Origin: Pantoea nemavictus
GTDB taxonomy: Bacteria; Pseudomonadota; Gammaproteobacteria; Enterobacterales; Enterobacteriaceae
Direction: 5' to 3'
Assembly (NCBI RefSeq): GCF_037479095.1
Contig: NZ_JBBGZW010000002.1
Coordinates: forward strand, 310,001-374,000
Length of the DNA stretch: 64,000 nucleotides
The position numbers and the translations under genes were made by a program. The notes below the pieces were generated by a model. That model searched no databases. It had not been told where the DNA came from and was given only the letters and a program-made list of their open reading frames with translations. This document shows positions 8,101 to 15,053 of this stretch, one piece after another (the first letter of the stretch is position 1; every line of letters begins with the position of its first letter).

Positions 8101-8889
8101 AGCGGCGCACTGGCCCCGCTGGAGAAGCCGGTCGGCCCCAACGCGCGTTTTGGCTATCCGCTGCGCGGTGGATTTCAGGCATTAATGGAGGGGTTCCTGC
8201 CGCACCTGAGCTGTACGCTGGAACGGGAGGCAGCGGTTACTGAGATCCAACCGCTGCAACGACGTGTGCGCTTGCAGGATGGACGACAATTCCATTATGA
8301 CCAGATGATCAGCACCTTGCCGCTGCCAGAACTGGTACGACTGATGGGCAATTTCGCCCCGGAAGCGGTGCAGAAGGCCGCAAAACAGTTGCGACATATC
8401 TCGGTGCGCTGCGTCAATCTAGGCATAGGGCGTGCGGCAATCAGCGATAAACACTGGATTTACTATCCCGGCGACACCTTATTTCACCGCATCTTTTTGC
8501 AAGGTAACGCCAGCCCGCAGTGTAATGCGCCGGGCGGTTTTGGCCTGACCTGTGAAATGACCTATCGCGACGATCAGCCGCTGCCTTGCGAAGGTGACGC
8601 CTTGATTGAGCGCTGCATTAAGGATTGCATTCGGGTCGGCATCATCAATGCCGATGATAAAATTATCACCGCCAGTGAAGTCGATATGCCGTACGCCTAT
8701 GTGGTATATGACCACCAGCGCAGCGCCAATATCGCGTTGATACGAAGCTGGCTGGCGACGCAAAGTATTCAACTGTCAGGACGCTACAGCGAGTGGGAGT
8801 ATTACAACTCCGATCACGCCTTTCTTGCCGGCAAACGCGCGGCGGAAACGGTGAAAGATTTAACGCAGAATCGTAAAACCACGGCGTAG
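5176..8889 (+). CDS. Three-domain fusion: clan-A glycoside hydrolase + glycosyltransferase + FAD/NAD-binding amine oxidase-like domain
   Basis: A 1237-residue cytoplasmic protein built of three enzymes. Residues 1-375 form a GH1/GH5-like TIM barrel; Glu136 in SPMNEISF is the likely acid/base and Glu287 in LLLAETSHVG the likely nucleophile. Residues about 385-765 form a GT-B glycosyltransferase, starting KQSVLVVFSHLRWGFVFQRP and ending with FISPTKVLEYMAAQLPIVST, the usual nucleotide-sugar binding region. Residues about 770-1230 are an amine-oxidase/UDP-galactopyranose-mutase-like flavoprotein with GAGPTG at 777-782. ATG 5176 follows a GGGGGA ribosome site. A second ATG at 6328, preceded by AGAGGA, sits exactly at the first junction and suggests two genes that fused, or internal initiation. 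The domains could assemble or remodel a surface or storage glycan; no substrate can be assigned. Confidence 0.85.
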   Translation: MPPFSSFWQAGYEGADHINPFGEKLSMNAVNDHLTQYHNDYAALQQFGITSVRESIGWRLAEMAPEETFSNLKKRMNSARSFGLQINWSFCHYGWPDDLTLFAPEFVPRFADFCQRMALFLAEYYEDAPIYSPMNEISFMAWGISVGLFGNNAHSDPDEIKRQLIRATLAGCAAIESVDPRARFLHCDPIIHVVPDEDSDACHQRSAEIIASQYQAWDMIAGLREPELGGKPRYLDLVGANYYHGNQWLTWSGCRLEWHLGDARRVPLHRMLAALSQRYQRPLLLAETSHVGSGRAAWLSQVTADVVQAQLSGCDIRGICLYPIIDRPLWEDLEHWPRSGLWDVDPHKKRVLNPVYAASLQQSQQILARFQGHITAASWPEECVMKQSVLVVFSHLRWGFVFQRPQHLLSRLAQFHRIVFIEEPIYQPGEAALRQYQPAPNVTVIEPHTDVAAPGFHDSQIAVLQPLLAELLDADETPLVWFYTPMALPLLACFNPSAIIYDCMDELSAFNQAPRQLQQRESALLSRADVVFTGGTSLYEAKKHRHAHVYCYPSSVDAAHFEQALDRTNSHPLQENMPKPRLGYYGVIDERLDLPLLAALADAHPDWQIVMVGPVVKIDLASLPQRSNLHWFGQQPYAALPHFLAGWDVCLMPFALNSSTRFISPTKVLEYMAAQLPIVSTAIADVVRHYAEVVSIADSPQTFIAACETALTMPIETRYQLAKNMAARVAETSWDRTVEEMQTHIVALNKRDLSQPEVIAARPQPLAQNPIECLILGAGPTGLSAGYHYGAGAVVLEKNSSVGGWCRSIKDQGFTFDHAGHIMFSNDPYVLGLYDTLLGDNQHWQEREAWVYSHEVYTRYPFQSALHGLPAEVIGECVLGAIEARYGAHPATLQAVTSETRRDCCADGAIPDGESFAAQTESEDFESFIFRTWGKGIAHHFALPYNQKLWKTPLANMETSWLGGRVPLPDLEQIISGALAPLEKPVGPNARFGYPLRGGFQALMEGFLPHLSCTLEREAAVTEIQPLQRRVRLQDGRQFHYDQMISTLPLPELVRLMGNFAPEAVQKAAKQLRHISVRCVNLGIGRAAISDKHWIYYPGDTLFHRIFLQGNASPQCNAPGGFGLTCEMTYRDDQPLPCEGDALIERCIKDCIRVGIINADDKIITASEVDMPYAYVVYDHQRSANIALIRSWLATQSIQLSGRYSEWEYYNSDHAFLAGKRAAETVKDLTQNRKTTA

Positions 8890-8902
8890 TTGAAGGTGCG
8901 CA

Positions 8903-8927
8903 TAAATGCGCCGTGAAGGCGCATTTA
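8903..8927. terminator. Hairpin between convergent genes
   Basis: TAAATGCGCC and GGCGCATTTA form a perfect 10-bp stem with a 5-base loop between the end of the fusion gene and the end of the convergent toxin gene. The A/T outer part of the stem could serve either strand; there is no long T-run. Confidence 0.5.
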
Positions 8928-8931
8928 GATT

Positions 8932-9297
8932 TCATCGCGGATCAATCAAATCCACCACCATCGACAATATTTCATCCATGATATGTGGTTCGACTTTAGC
9001 GGCAAAATTCGCTTTATGCGCAGTGAGATCCAGAGACCGAAGTTGATAGCACAACGCAACTCCGGTGACATTACCGGTATCAGTGCTATTACCATCCAGA
9101 TAAACCGTGACCGCCTGCGAGCGCGATGCGCCGCCTCCACTGGTTACTGGAATGCAAACCGCTGTCCCTAGCGCGGCGACGAGTTCCCGCCTTGAAATCA
9201 CCAGATAATAATGCGGCCCTTTAAACTCCCTGCCTTCAACGGGATCGCCGTTGACGTGCCAGATTTCACCCAACTGCGGAACTCTACGCGATATCAT
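8932..9297 (-). CDS. MazF/PemK family endoribonuclease toxin
   Basis: A 121-residue toxin of the MazF/ChpB/PemK type, which cleaves mRNA. The fold is recognisable from LGEIWHVNGDP at the N-terminus (MazF has GDLIWVDFDP), YYLVISRREL, CIPVTSGG, VTGVALCYQLRSLD and the final helix HIMDEILSMVVDLID. By hand alignment, the Arg of the MazF 'HRPAVVLS' motif, which is needed for catalysis, falls on His here (GPHYYLVIS). Whether another residue compensates is open. The start overlaps the stop of the antitoxin gene by one base, the usual arrangement with the antitoxin first. Confidence 0.88.
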   Translation of the reverse strand: MISRRVPQLGEIWHVNGDPVEGREFKGPHYYLVISRRELVAALGTAVCIPVTSGGGASRSQAVTVYLDGNSTDTGNVTGVALCYQLRSLDLTAHKANFAAKVEPHIMDEILSMVVDLIDPR

Positions 9298-9569
9298 CAG
9301 ATAGCCTCCTTGCCTTGCGGTTTATCCTGTAAATCATCACTTACGGCTTCGTTAAACTGGCGAATCTCGTCCTGATCAATGCCAGCTAACAGTTGCTCCA
9401 TCGTTTTCCTGCCGCGTGCTACCCGGTTAACAGGTTTTATACTGATTGACTCATCAGTCGCAGTTACGTCCAGCTCAATTCCCACATGCCAACCCGCTTT
9501 GGCGGCTATGTCGCTGGGAATCGTTAGCACGACGGCTCCGCCTTGCTGACGTAGTTTCGTTAATGCCAT
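9297..9569 (-). CDS. MazE/AbrB-type antitoxin
   Basis: A 90-residue antitoxin with an N-terminal swapped-hairpin AbrB DNA-binding domain (MALTKLRQQGGAVVLTIPSD...GIELDVTATDESISIKPV) and an acidic, presumably disordered C-terminal toxin-binding tail. I use the ATG at 9569, preceded by GGAGGA; an upstream ATG in frame at 9596 would lie inside the operator. It should neutralise the MazF-type toxin encoded immediately downstream and repress its own promoter together with the toxin. Confidence 0.88.
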   Translation of the reverse strand: MALTKLRQQGGAVVLTIPSDIAAKAGWHVGIELDVTATDESISIKPVNRVARGRKTMEQLLAGIDQDEIRQFNEAVSDDLQDKPQGKEAI

Positions 9570-9578
9570 ACATCCTCC

Positions 9579-9633
9579 AAAGTGTAACTTTGTCACACGG
9601 AGCTTATCACTCGGTGAGACAAAGTCACACTTT
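9579..9633. promoter_or_regulatory. Inverted-repeat operator upstream of the toxin-antitoxin genes
   Basis: Two 20-bp arms, 9579-9598 and 9614-9633, are inverted repeats with two mismatches around the shared core ACAAAGT-ACAC. They begin 10 bp upstream of the antitoxin ATG, where the promoter must be. This is the expected position for AbrB-type autoregulation. Confidence 0.7.
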
Positions 9634-9655
9634 GTTTATGGCGATCTGTCTGTTT

Positions 9656-11941
9656 TTATAGCGGCGGAATAAACGCCTGCACCGGCGTCAATTCGCCGCG
9701 GTATTTGCGAACCTGCACCACGGTGATTTGTCCGCTGCAGCCTTGCGCCAGTGACGAAGTGCCGATATCCAGCGTGAGCACATTGGGATTGCCGTGGCGG
9801 CACAGCGGACGCAATGCCGTAGGATCGACCGGATCGTACCAGGCGCCGGTGGGCAATTGCACCACGCCGCGCATGATGGTTTCGGTCAGGCGCGCGCTGG
9901 CCAGCACGTGGCCTCGCTCGTTGTAGAGCTCGATAATCTCGCCATCACGAATCCCCAGGGACGCCGCATCCGCCGGATGCAAACTGCACACCTCACGGCC
10001 ATCGCGTTTACCACTCTGACTGTAATCACCAAAATCCAGCTGGCTGTGCAAACGCGTCGCCGGCTGATTGGCTATCAGCCAGAATGGATGATCGGGATTC
10101 GGTTTTTGCTGCGGTTCGCGCCACACCGGATGGCCCGGACAGTTTTCATAATTGAAGCTGGCGATGGTGGCTGAGAAGATCTCAATTTTACCGCTCGGCG
10201 TTGGCAACGGCGCGGCTGCGGGGTCGGCGCGGAACGCGTTGATCATACGGCCGCCATCTTTCAGCTGCGGTAACTCCAGCACGCCTTGCTGCCAGAACTG
10301 GTCAAACGTAGGGATCTCCACCTGATGCGCCGCCAGCTTCTGCTGCAGCTGCGCGTAGTGGTGTTGCAACCAGCCACGCGTATCGCGCCCTTCGGTGAAG
10401 GCTTCTTCCCGGCCTAAACGGCGCGCCAGCTCGGTGAATATCGCGTAATCGTCTTTCGCTTCGCCAAAGGGTTCTGCCACCGGCTGCATCGCGAACAGAT
10501 GGCGATCGGTCGGGGCGCCGCCAATGTCTTCACGCTCCAGCGTCATGGTAGCGGGCAGGACGATATCGGCATGGCGCGCGCTGGCGGTCCAAGCAATTTC
10601 ATGCACGATCAGCGTATCCAGCTGACAGAATGCCTGGCGCAAGCGCGCCAGATCCTGATGATGATGAAACGGATTACCGCCGGCCCAATACGCCAGACGA
10701 ATATGCGGATAGGTTAAGCGCCGCCCGTTGTAATCAAACGGCTTGCCAGGATTGAGCAGCATATCGGCGATGCGCGCCACCGGAATCAGGCGATCGATGC
10801 CATTTTTGCCCTGCGGCAGCGCCGGGAAACTGACCAGATTGTGATGTTTGCCGTAATGGCCGAGCGCGCCGAGCGCATACGTGTAGCCGCCGCCCGGTAA
10901 ACCCGGCTGCCCGAGCGCTGCCGCCAGCACCAGTCCCAGCCACACTGGCTGCTCACCGTTTTCCGCGCGCTGTAAGGCATGCGCCACCGTTACCAGCACG
11001 CGCTTGCCGTGCAGCTGGCGCGCAAAATCGCGGATAAATTCAGCGCTTACGCCACAAATCTCTGCTGCCCACGCCGCATCGCGCGGGGTGCCATCCTCTT
11101 CCCCGCGAATATAAGCCGCCATTGCTGGCCAGCCCACGGTGTAGCGGGCGAGGAAGGCTTCATCGGTGAGCTGTTCGGCAATCAATACCGATAACACGCC
11201 AAGCATAAAGGCCGCGTCGGTGCCTGGGCGCAGCGCCAACCATTCGCCCTGCGCTTCAGCGGGTAGATCGCTTTGCAGCGGGCTGACCGAGATAAAACGC
11301 GTGCCACGCTCTGCCGCCTGCTGCATAAAGCCGCGCTCGGTGTGTTCACTTAAACCACCGCTAGCGACCTGCGAGTTTTTCAGCGCCAGACCACCAAACG
11401 CCAGCACGATTTCGCTGTGCTGGGCGATCTCCTCCCAGCTCACGCCGCGCCGCGCAATCTCATTCATGTCGCCGACGATATGCGGCAGCAACACCGAAGC
11501 GGAACCCGAGCTGTAGCTGTTGACCGAGCGCACATAGCCGCCGAGCGTGGTATTGAGGAAGCGATGTACCTGGCTCTGTGCATGGTGGAAGCGTCCCGCG
11601 CTCGACCAGCCGTAAGAGCCGCCGAAAATGCCTTCCGGACCGTAAGTGTCGCCGACGCGCTGCAGTTCACGCGCCACTAATGCGTAAGCCTCGTCCCAGC
11701 TCACCGCCACATATTCGTCGTTACCGCGCCGATCGTCCGGGCCCGGGCCACTCTCCAGCCAGCCACGACGCACCATCGGACGGGAGACGCGCGCCGGATG
11801 GTTTAAGGCGGTACGGAAATTTTGTAGCAGCGGACTGGGATCGGGATCGCCCTTAAACGGTTCGATGCTGAGCCGATCGCCCTGTTGCTGGGCATGAAAA
11901 GCGCCCCAGTGGGCGCTGTGCATTACCGATTTTTGCGTCAT
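9656..11941 (-). CDS. Molybdopterin-dependent S/N-oxide reductase (BisC-like)
   Basis: A 761-residue bis-MGD oxidoreductase of the DMSO-reductase family, BisC/TorZ branch, which reduces biotin sulfoxide, methionine sulfoxide or related S- and N-oxides. ATG 11941 (MTQKSVMHSAHWGAF) has an AGGA ribosome site; a longer frame upstream would run back through a terminator. There is no Tat signal and no N-terminal Fe-S cluster cysteines, so it is cytoplasmic like BisC. Ser in SVNSYSSGSASVLLPH is the likely Mo ligand. Other family segments include YAGGNPFHHHQDL-type cofactor binding (here WAGGNPFHHHQDLARL) and LPTGAWYDP. It lies on the same strand as the ABC importer genes but behind an intrinsic terminator. 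Linkage to a sulfur amino-acid importer suggests recovery of oxidised sulfur compounds; this is inferred. Confidence 0.9.
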   Translation of the reverse strand: MTQKSVMHSAHWGAFHAQQQGDRLSIEPFKGDPDPSPLLQNFRTALNHPARVSRPMVRRGWLESGPGPDDRRGNDEYVAVSWDEAYALVARELQRVGDTYGPEGIFGGSYGWSSAGRFHHAQSQVHRFLNTTLGGYVRSVNSYSSGSASVLLPHIVGDMNEIARRGVSWEEIAQHSEIVLAFGGLALKNSQVASGGLSEHTERGFMQQAAERGTRFISVSPLQSDLPAEAQGEWLALRPGTDAAFMLGVLSVLIAEQLTDEAFLARYTVGWPAMAAYIRGEEDGTPRDAAWAAEICGVSAEFIRDFARQLHGKRVLVTVAHALQRAENGEQPVWLGLVLAAALGQPGLPGGGYTYALGALGHYGKHHNLVSFPALPQGKNGIDRLIPVARIADMLLNPGKPFDYNGRRLTYPHIRLAYWAGGNPFHHHQDLARLRQAFCQLDTLIVHEIAWTASARHADIVLPATMTLEREDIGGAPTDRHLFAMQPVAEPFGEAKDDYAIFTELARRLGREEAFTEGRDTRGWLQHHYAQLQQKLAAHQVEIPTFDQFWQQGVLELPQLKDGGRMINAFRADPAAAPLPTPSGKIEIFSATIASFNYENCPGHPVWREPQQKPNPDHPFWLIANQPATRLHSQLDFGDYSQSGKRDGREVCSLHPADAASLGIRDGEIIELYNERGHVLASARLTETIMRGVVQLPTGAWYDPVDPTALRPLCRHGNPNVLTLDIGTSSLAQGCSGQITVVQVRKYRGELTPVQAFIPPL

Positions 11942-11956
11942 CACTTTTCCTGGCAT

Positions 11957-11988
11957 TAAAAATGAAAAACGGTGCCTGAGGCACCGTT
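11957..11988 (-). terminator. Intrinsic terminator after the ABC importer operon
   Basis: On the minus strand AACGGTGCC and GGCACCGTT form a 9-bp stem with a TCA loop, followed by TTTCATTTTT. It lies right after the ATPase gene and before the reductase start, so the reductase either has its own promoter or depends on read-through. Confidence 0.85.
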
Positions 11989-11994
11989 GCAATC

Positions 11995-12756
11995 CTAGAG
12001 GACTGTGGCAATAAAATTTCTTACGCGCCCGTTTTCCGGGTCGTCGAGGACCTGCTGGGTTGGCCCAGCCGCCACGATTTTGCCGCTCTCCATAAAGACA
12101 ATGTTGTCGGCAACCTCGCGCGCAAAACCAATCTCATGCGTCACCACCACCATGGTGATGCCGGAGTGCGCCAGCTGTTGAATCACCTGTAACACTTCGC
12201 CGACCAGTTCTGGATCGAGCGCTGAGGTAGGTTCATCAAACAGCATCACGCCAGGATCCATGGCCAGCGCACGGGCAATCGCCACGCGCTGCTGTTGCCC
12301 ACCGGAGAGATTCTGCGGCCACTCATCTTCACGACCGGATAAACCCACCTGCTTTAGCAGCGACAACGCTTTGCTGGTTGCCTGCTGGCGGCTCTGCTTC
12401 TTCACCCGCATCGGCGCATCAACGATGTTTTGCAACACGGTACGATGCGGAAACAGGTTGAACTGCTGGAACACCATGCCGATTTCGGCACGCTGGCGCG
12501 CCACTTCGCTGCTGCTCAACTCGTGCAGTGCCTGGCCTTTCTGCTTATAGCCAATGATTTCGCCGCCGATGCGAATGGTGCCACCGTCGAGTTTTTCCAG
12601 ATGGTTGATGCAGCGCAGCAGCGTCGATTTTCCTGAGCCCGATGGCCCCAGGATCACCGTCACCGAACCGGCCGGAATATCCAGATTCACTTCATCAAGA
12701 ATGGTGACGCCTGAGAAGCGCTTGGTGACTTTACGTAAGGCGATGGCTTCACCCAT
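11995..12756 (-). CDS. Amino-acid ABC transporter, ATP-binding protein
   Basis: A 253-residue ATPase of the polar amino-acid uptake family (GlnQ/HisP/YecC type). Walker A is GPSGSGKST, the Q-loop lies in VFQQFNLFPH, the signature is LSGGQQQR, Walker B is VMLFDEPTSALD, and the switch His is in VVTHE. It energises the permease encoded upstream, with which it overlaps by 8 bp. Together with the binding protein it makes a complete importer. A strong terminator follows its stop codon. The substrate cannot be read from this subunit. Confidence 0.95.
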   Translation of the reverse strand: MGEAIALRKVTKRFSGVTILDEVNLDIPAGSVTVILGPSGSGKSTLLRCINHLEKLDGGTIRIGGEIIGYKQKGQALHELSSSEVARQRAEIGMVFQQFNLFPHRTVLQNIVDAPMRVKKQSRQQATSKALSLLKQVGLSGREDEWPQNLSGGQQQRVAIARALAMDPGVMLFDEPTSALDPELVGEVLQVIQQLAHSGITMVVVTHEIGFAREVADNIVFMESGKIVAAGPTQQVLDDPENGRVRNFIATVL

Positions 12757-13672
12757 TGCTGACGCTCCTTTCTGCTTTGGCCGCTGAGAAGCCCGGCAGC
12801 GATTTCAACAAGCTGCGTTTTTCCCGGCGCGTCACACCACGTCCAAAATAGCGCTCCACATAGAACTGCCCCACCGACAACACCGAGGTCATCAGCAGAT
12901 ACCACAGCGTGGCAACCAGCAGCAGCGGAATCACTTCATAGGTACGCTGATAGATAATCTGCGCCGAAAACAGCACGTCCTGCAGTGAGATCACCGAGAC
13001 CACCGCAGTGGTTTTCAGCTGACCAATAATTTCGTTACCGGCGGGCGGCATGATGGCGCGCATCGCCTGCGGTAATACGGTATGGCGGAAAATCTGTGAC
13101 GGGCGATAGCCCAGCGCACGCGCCGCTTCCAGCTGGCCGTTGCCGACACTCTGGATACCGGCACGCACAATCTCAGCGGCGTACGCGGATTGGTGCATCA
13201 CCAGCGCGATCACCGCAGCACTGAAGGGGCTCACCAGCGCGTTCGATTGAGTGCTCCAGATTTCACCAAGGCCGGGAATGGAGAGTGCGATAGTCGGATA
13301 AAGCGCCGCAATGTTGTACCACAGGAACAGCTGCACCAGCATCGGCACACCGCGGAAGAACCAGGTATAAAACCAGCTCACGCCCACCAGCACCGGATTG
13401 GAGGAGAGGCGCATCAGCGCCAGCACCGTACCAAAAGCAAACCCCAGCACCACAGAGATGGCGGTGAGCTGCAGCGTCATCAACACGCCTTGCAGGATCG
13501 ACTCGCCGGTGAAGTTTTCCGCAATCACGCTCCATTCGAAGCGTGGATTGTTAATCATCGAGTGCGCCATCGCCACCACGCACAACAGCACCACCAGCGC
13601 ACTCAGCCAGCGTCCGTAGTAACGTTTGCCGACGATTTTCAGGTCGTCGGTATGGTGGTGAATGTCACTCAT
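12749..13672 (-). CDS. Amino-acid ABC transporter, permease
   Basis: A 307-residue inner-membrane permease of the HisMQ/GlnP family. It has an N-terminal extra helix (ALVVLLCVVAMAHSMI) before the usual core that begins SILQGVLMTLQLTAISVVLG, so it is longer than the typical 220-240 residues. The EAA-loop that docks the ATPase is AARALGYRPSQIFRHTVLPQA. It overlaps the upstream binding-protein gene by 4 bp and the downstream ATPase gene by 8 bp. As no second permease gene is present, the importer probably uses a homodimer. Confidence 0.93.
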   Translation of the reverse strand: MSDIHHHTDDLKIVGKRYYGRWLSALVVLLCVVAMAHSMINNPRFEWSVIAENFTGESILQGVLMTLQLTAISVVLGFAFGTVLALMRLSSNPVLVGVSWFYTWFFRGVPMLVQLFLWYNIAALYPTIALSIPGLGEIWSTQSNALVSPFSAAVIALVMHQSAYAAEIVRAGIQSVGNGQLEAARALGYRPSQIFRHTVLPQAMRAIMPPAGNEIIGQLKTTAVVSVISLQDVLFSAQIIYQRTYEVIPLLLVATLWYLLMTSVLSVGQFYVERYFGRGVTRREKRSLLKSLPGFSAAKAERSVSNG

Positions 13673-14565
13673 TGAAAGATTTCCTGATTGCGTTTGGCTT
13701 GTTTAACAGCACCAAAACCGATGCCCCAGTTGTCGAGGATCTTGTTGTAGCTGCCATCTTTGATCAGCGAGTTCAGTGCCGCCTGTACCGCTGGCTCCAG
13801 CGCTGAATCTTTCGGGAAGGCGACAGAAACTGGCGCATCGTGCACGGTGATTTCGCCGCTCATGGTCAACGGTTTGATCACTTTCACCTGCCACAGCAAA
13901 CCTTCGTACGGGCCGAGGAACATCGGCACGCGACCACTTACCACTGCCTGCACGCCCGCTGGACGATCCGGGAATACCGACACCTTGATAGGTTTGTTAC
14001 CGGCGGCTTCACAGGCTTTGCTGGCTTCTTCGAGACGCGTGACCTGCGTGGTACCGGAACCGGCACCGACTTCTTTACCGCAGACATCTGACAGGTTTTT
14101 GAACGGGGCAATATTGGCATCTTTACGCGAGATAATGCCCAGGCGGCTAGCATCGTAATAACCGACAAAGTCGATGATTTTGGCGCGCGCCGGGGTGGCG
14201 TTGATGTTTGAGAGCGCCACATCGTAACGACCGGTTTTCAGGCCCGGAATAATGTTGTCGAAACCGCCGGTATCGCGCCACTGAACCTGGATTCCCAGGC
14301 GCTCACCCACGGCATTCATGATATCGATTTCACGACCGGCCAGGGTTTTGTTGTCTTCTTTATAGAAGGTGGTTGGCGGCGTGTTGGGGTTGGTTCCGGC
14401 CACAATGTAGCCACGTTTAACCACATCTGCAGGCAGCAGGCTTTTCAATGCAGGATCGGCCTGCACATGAATTGAGCTGTCAGTTGGGACATTTTCATCG
14501 GCGGCGAACGCGGTGTGTGCACTCAGAGCGAGCGCAAAAAGAGTTAAACCTTTTGCGAATTTCAC
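13669..14565 (-). CDS. Amino-acid ABC transporter, periplasmic substrate-binding protein
   Basis: A 298-residue family 3 solute-binding protein with a clear signal peptide, MKFAKGLTLFALALSAHTAFA, cleaved before ADEN. The ligand domain starts at RGYIVAGTNPNTPPTTFYKEDNKTL and includes GREIDIMNAVGERLG, the usual amino-acid clamp region, and DVALSNINATPAR. Two cysteines (VCGKE and KACEAAGN) could form a disulfide. It is first in the importer operon. The B. subtilis yxe operon also contains an importer of this type (YxeMNO), and the GNAT/M20/PrpD operon is 10 kb away, so a cysteine-conjugate ligand is possible but not shown. Confidence 0.93.
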   Translation of the reverse strand: MKFAKGLTLFALALSAHTAFAADENVPTDSSIHVQADPALKSLLPADVVKRGYIVAGTNPNTPPTTFYKEDNKTLAGREIDIMNAVGERLGIQVQWRDTGGFDNIIPGLKTGRYDVALSNINATPARAKIIDFVGYYDASRLGIISRKDANIAPFKNLSDVCGKEVGAGSGTTQVTRLEEASKACEAAGNKPIKVSVFPDRPAGVQAVVSGRVPMFLGPYEGLLWQVKVIKPLTMSGEITVHDAPVSVAFPKDSALEPAVQAALNSLIKDGSYNKILDNWGIGFGAVKQAKRNQEIFQ

Positions 14566-15053
14566 TGGAACCTTTCTCCTGATTTATAAAATGTTTCCCC
14601 ACAGGGAAAAGGCGTTGAGGTAGCGATGGTTTTTTCTCCAGACTCACCCGCGCGAAGGCGCGTGGTGGAAGGAATTGTCATCCTCATTACGTCCCGATTA
14701 GCATTCTCTGGAACTTAGATAACAATCACAAATGCAAAAAATACATATCTATTGCCGAAAAATGGGAATAGAGATGCAAATCCATTAAAACTGGCTTTTC
14801 GGCTATGGCGGACGCGTAGAAATGCGCCCACATTTCAGATTTTGCTAGCGAATCAACTACCTGCTTTTGCTGACTGAACTGACAAAACTCTTCTTAGTCA
14901 TAACAGATTCGTCTAATCACCAGGAATTCTCTCACCTATCTCCATGATGCCACTGATGTGTAAAGGTTTGTCATGCCAGATATACAATGAGAAGCATTAT
15001 CATTATCATGCGCATTTACTTACAATTGTTAACGTAACAGGGAGAAAACTTAA
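14566..15053. other. Divergent intergenic region between the importer operon and the FepA-type receptor
   Basis: A 488-bp AT-rich spacer with promoters in both directions. The only site I can name is the Fur box at 14989-15007 near the receptor gene. No open frame with a ribosome site is apparent. Confidence 0.6.
14989..15007 (+). promoter_or_regulatory. Fur box
   Basis: GAGAAGCATTATCATTATC matches 15 of 19 positions of the Fur consensus and lies 47 bp before the receptor start. It indicates iron-dependent repression of the FepA-type receptor. Confidence 0.85.

Noticed and set aside
9570-9596. Upstream ATG for the antitoxin at 9596
   Set aside because: It lies within the left arm of the operator and has no ribosome site; ATG 9569 follows GGAGGA.
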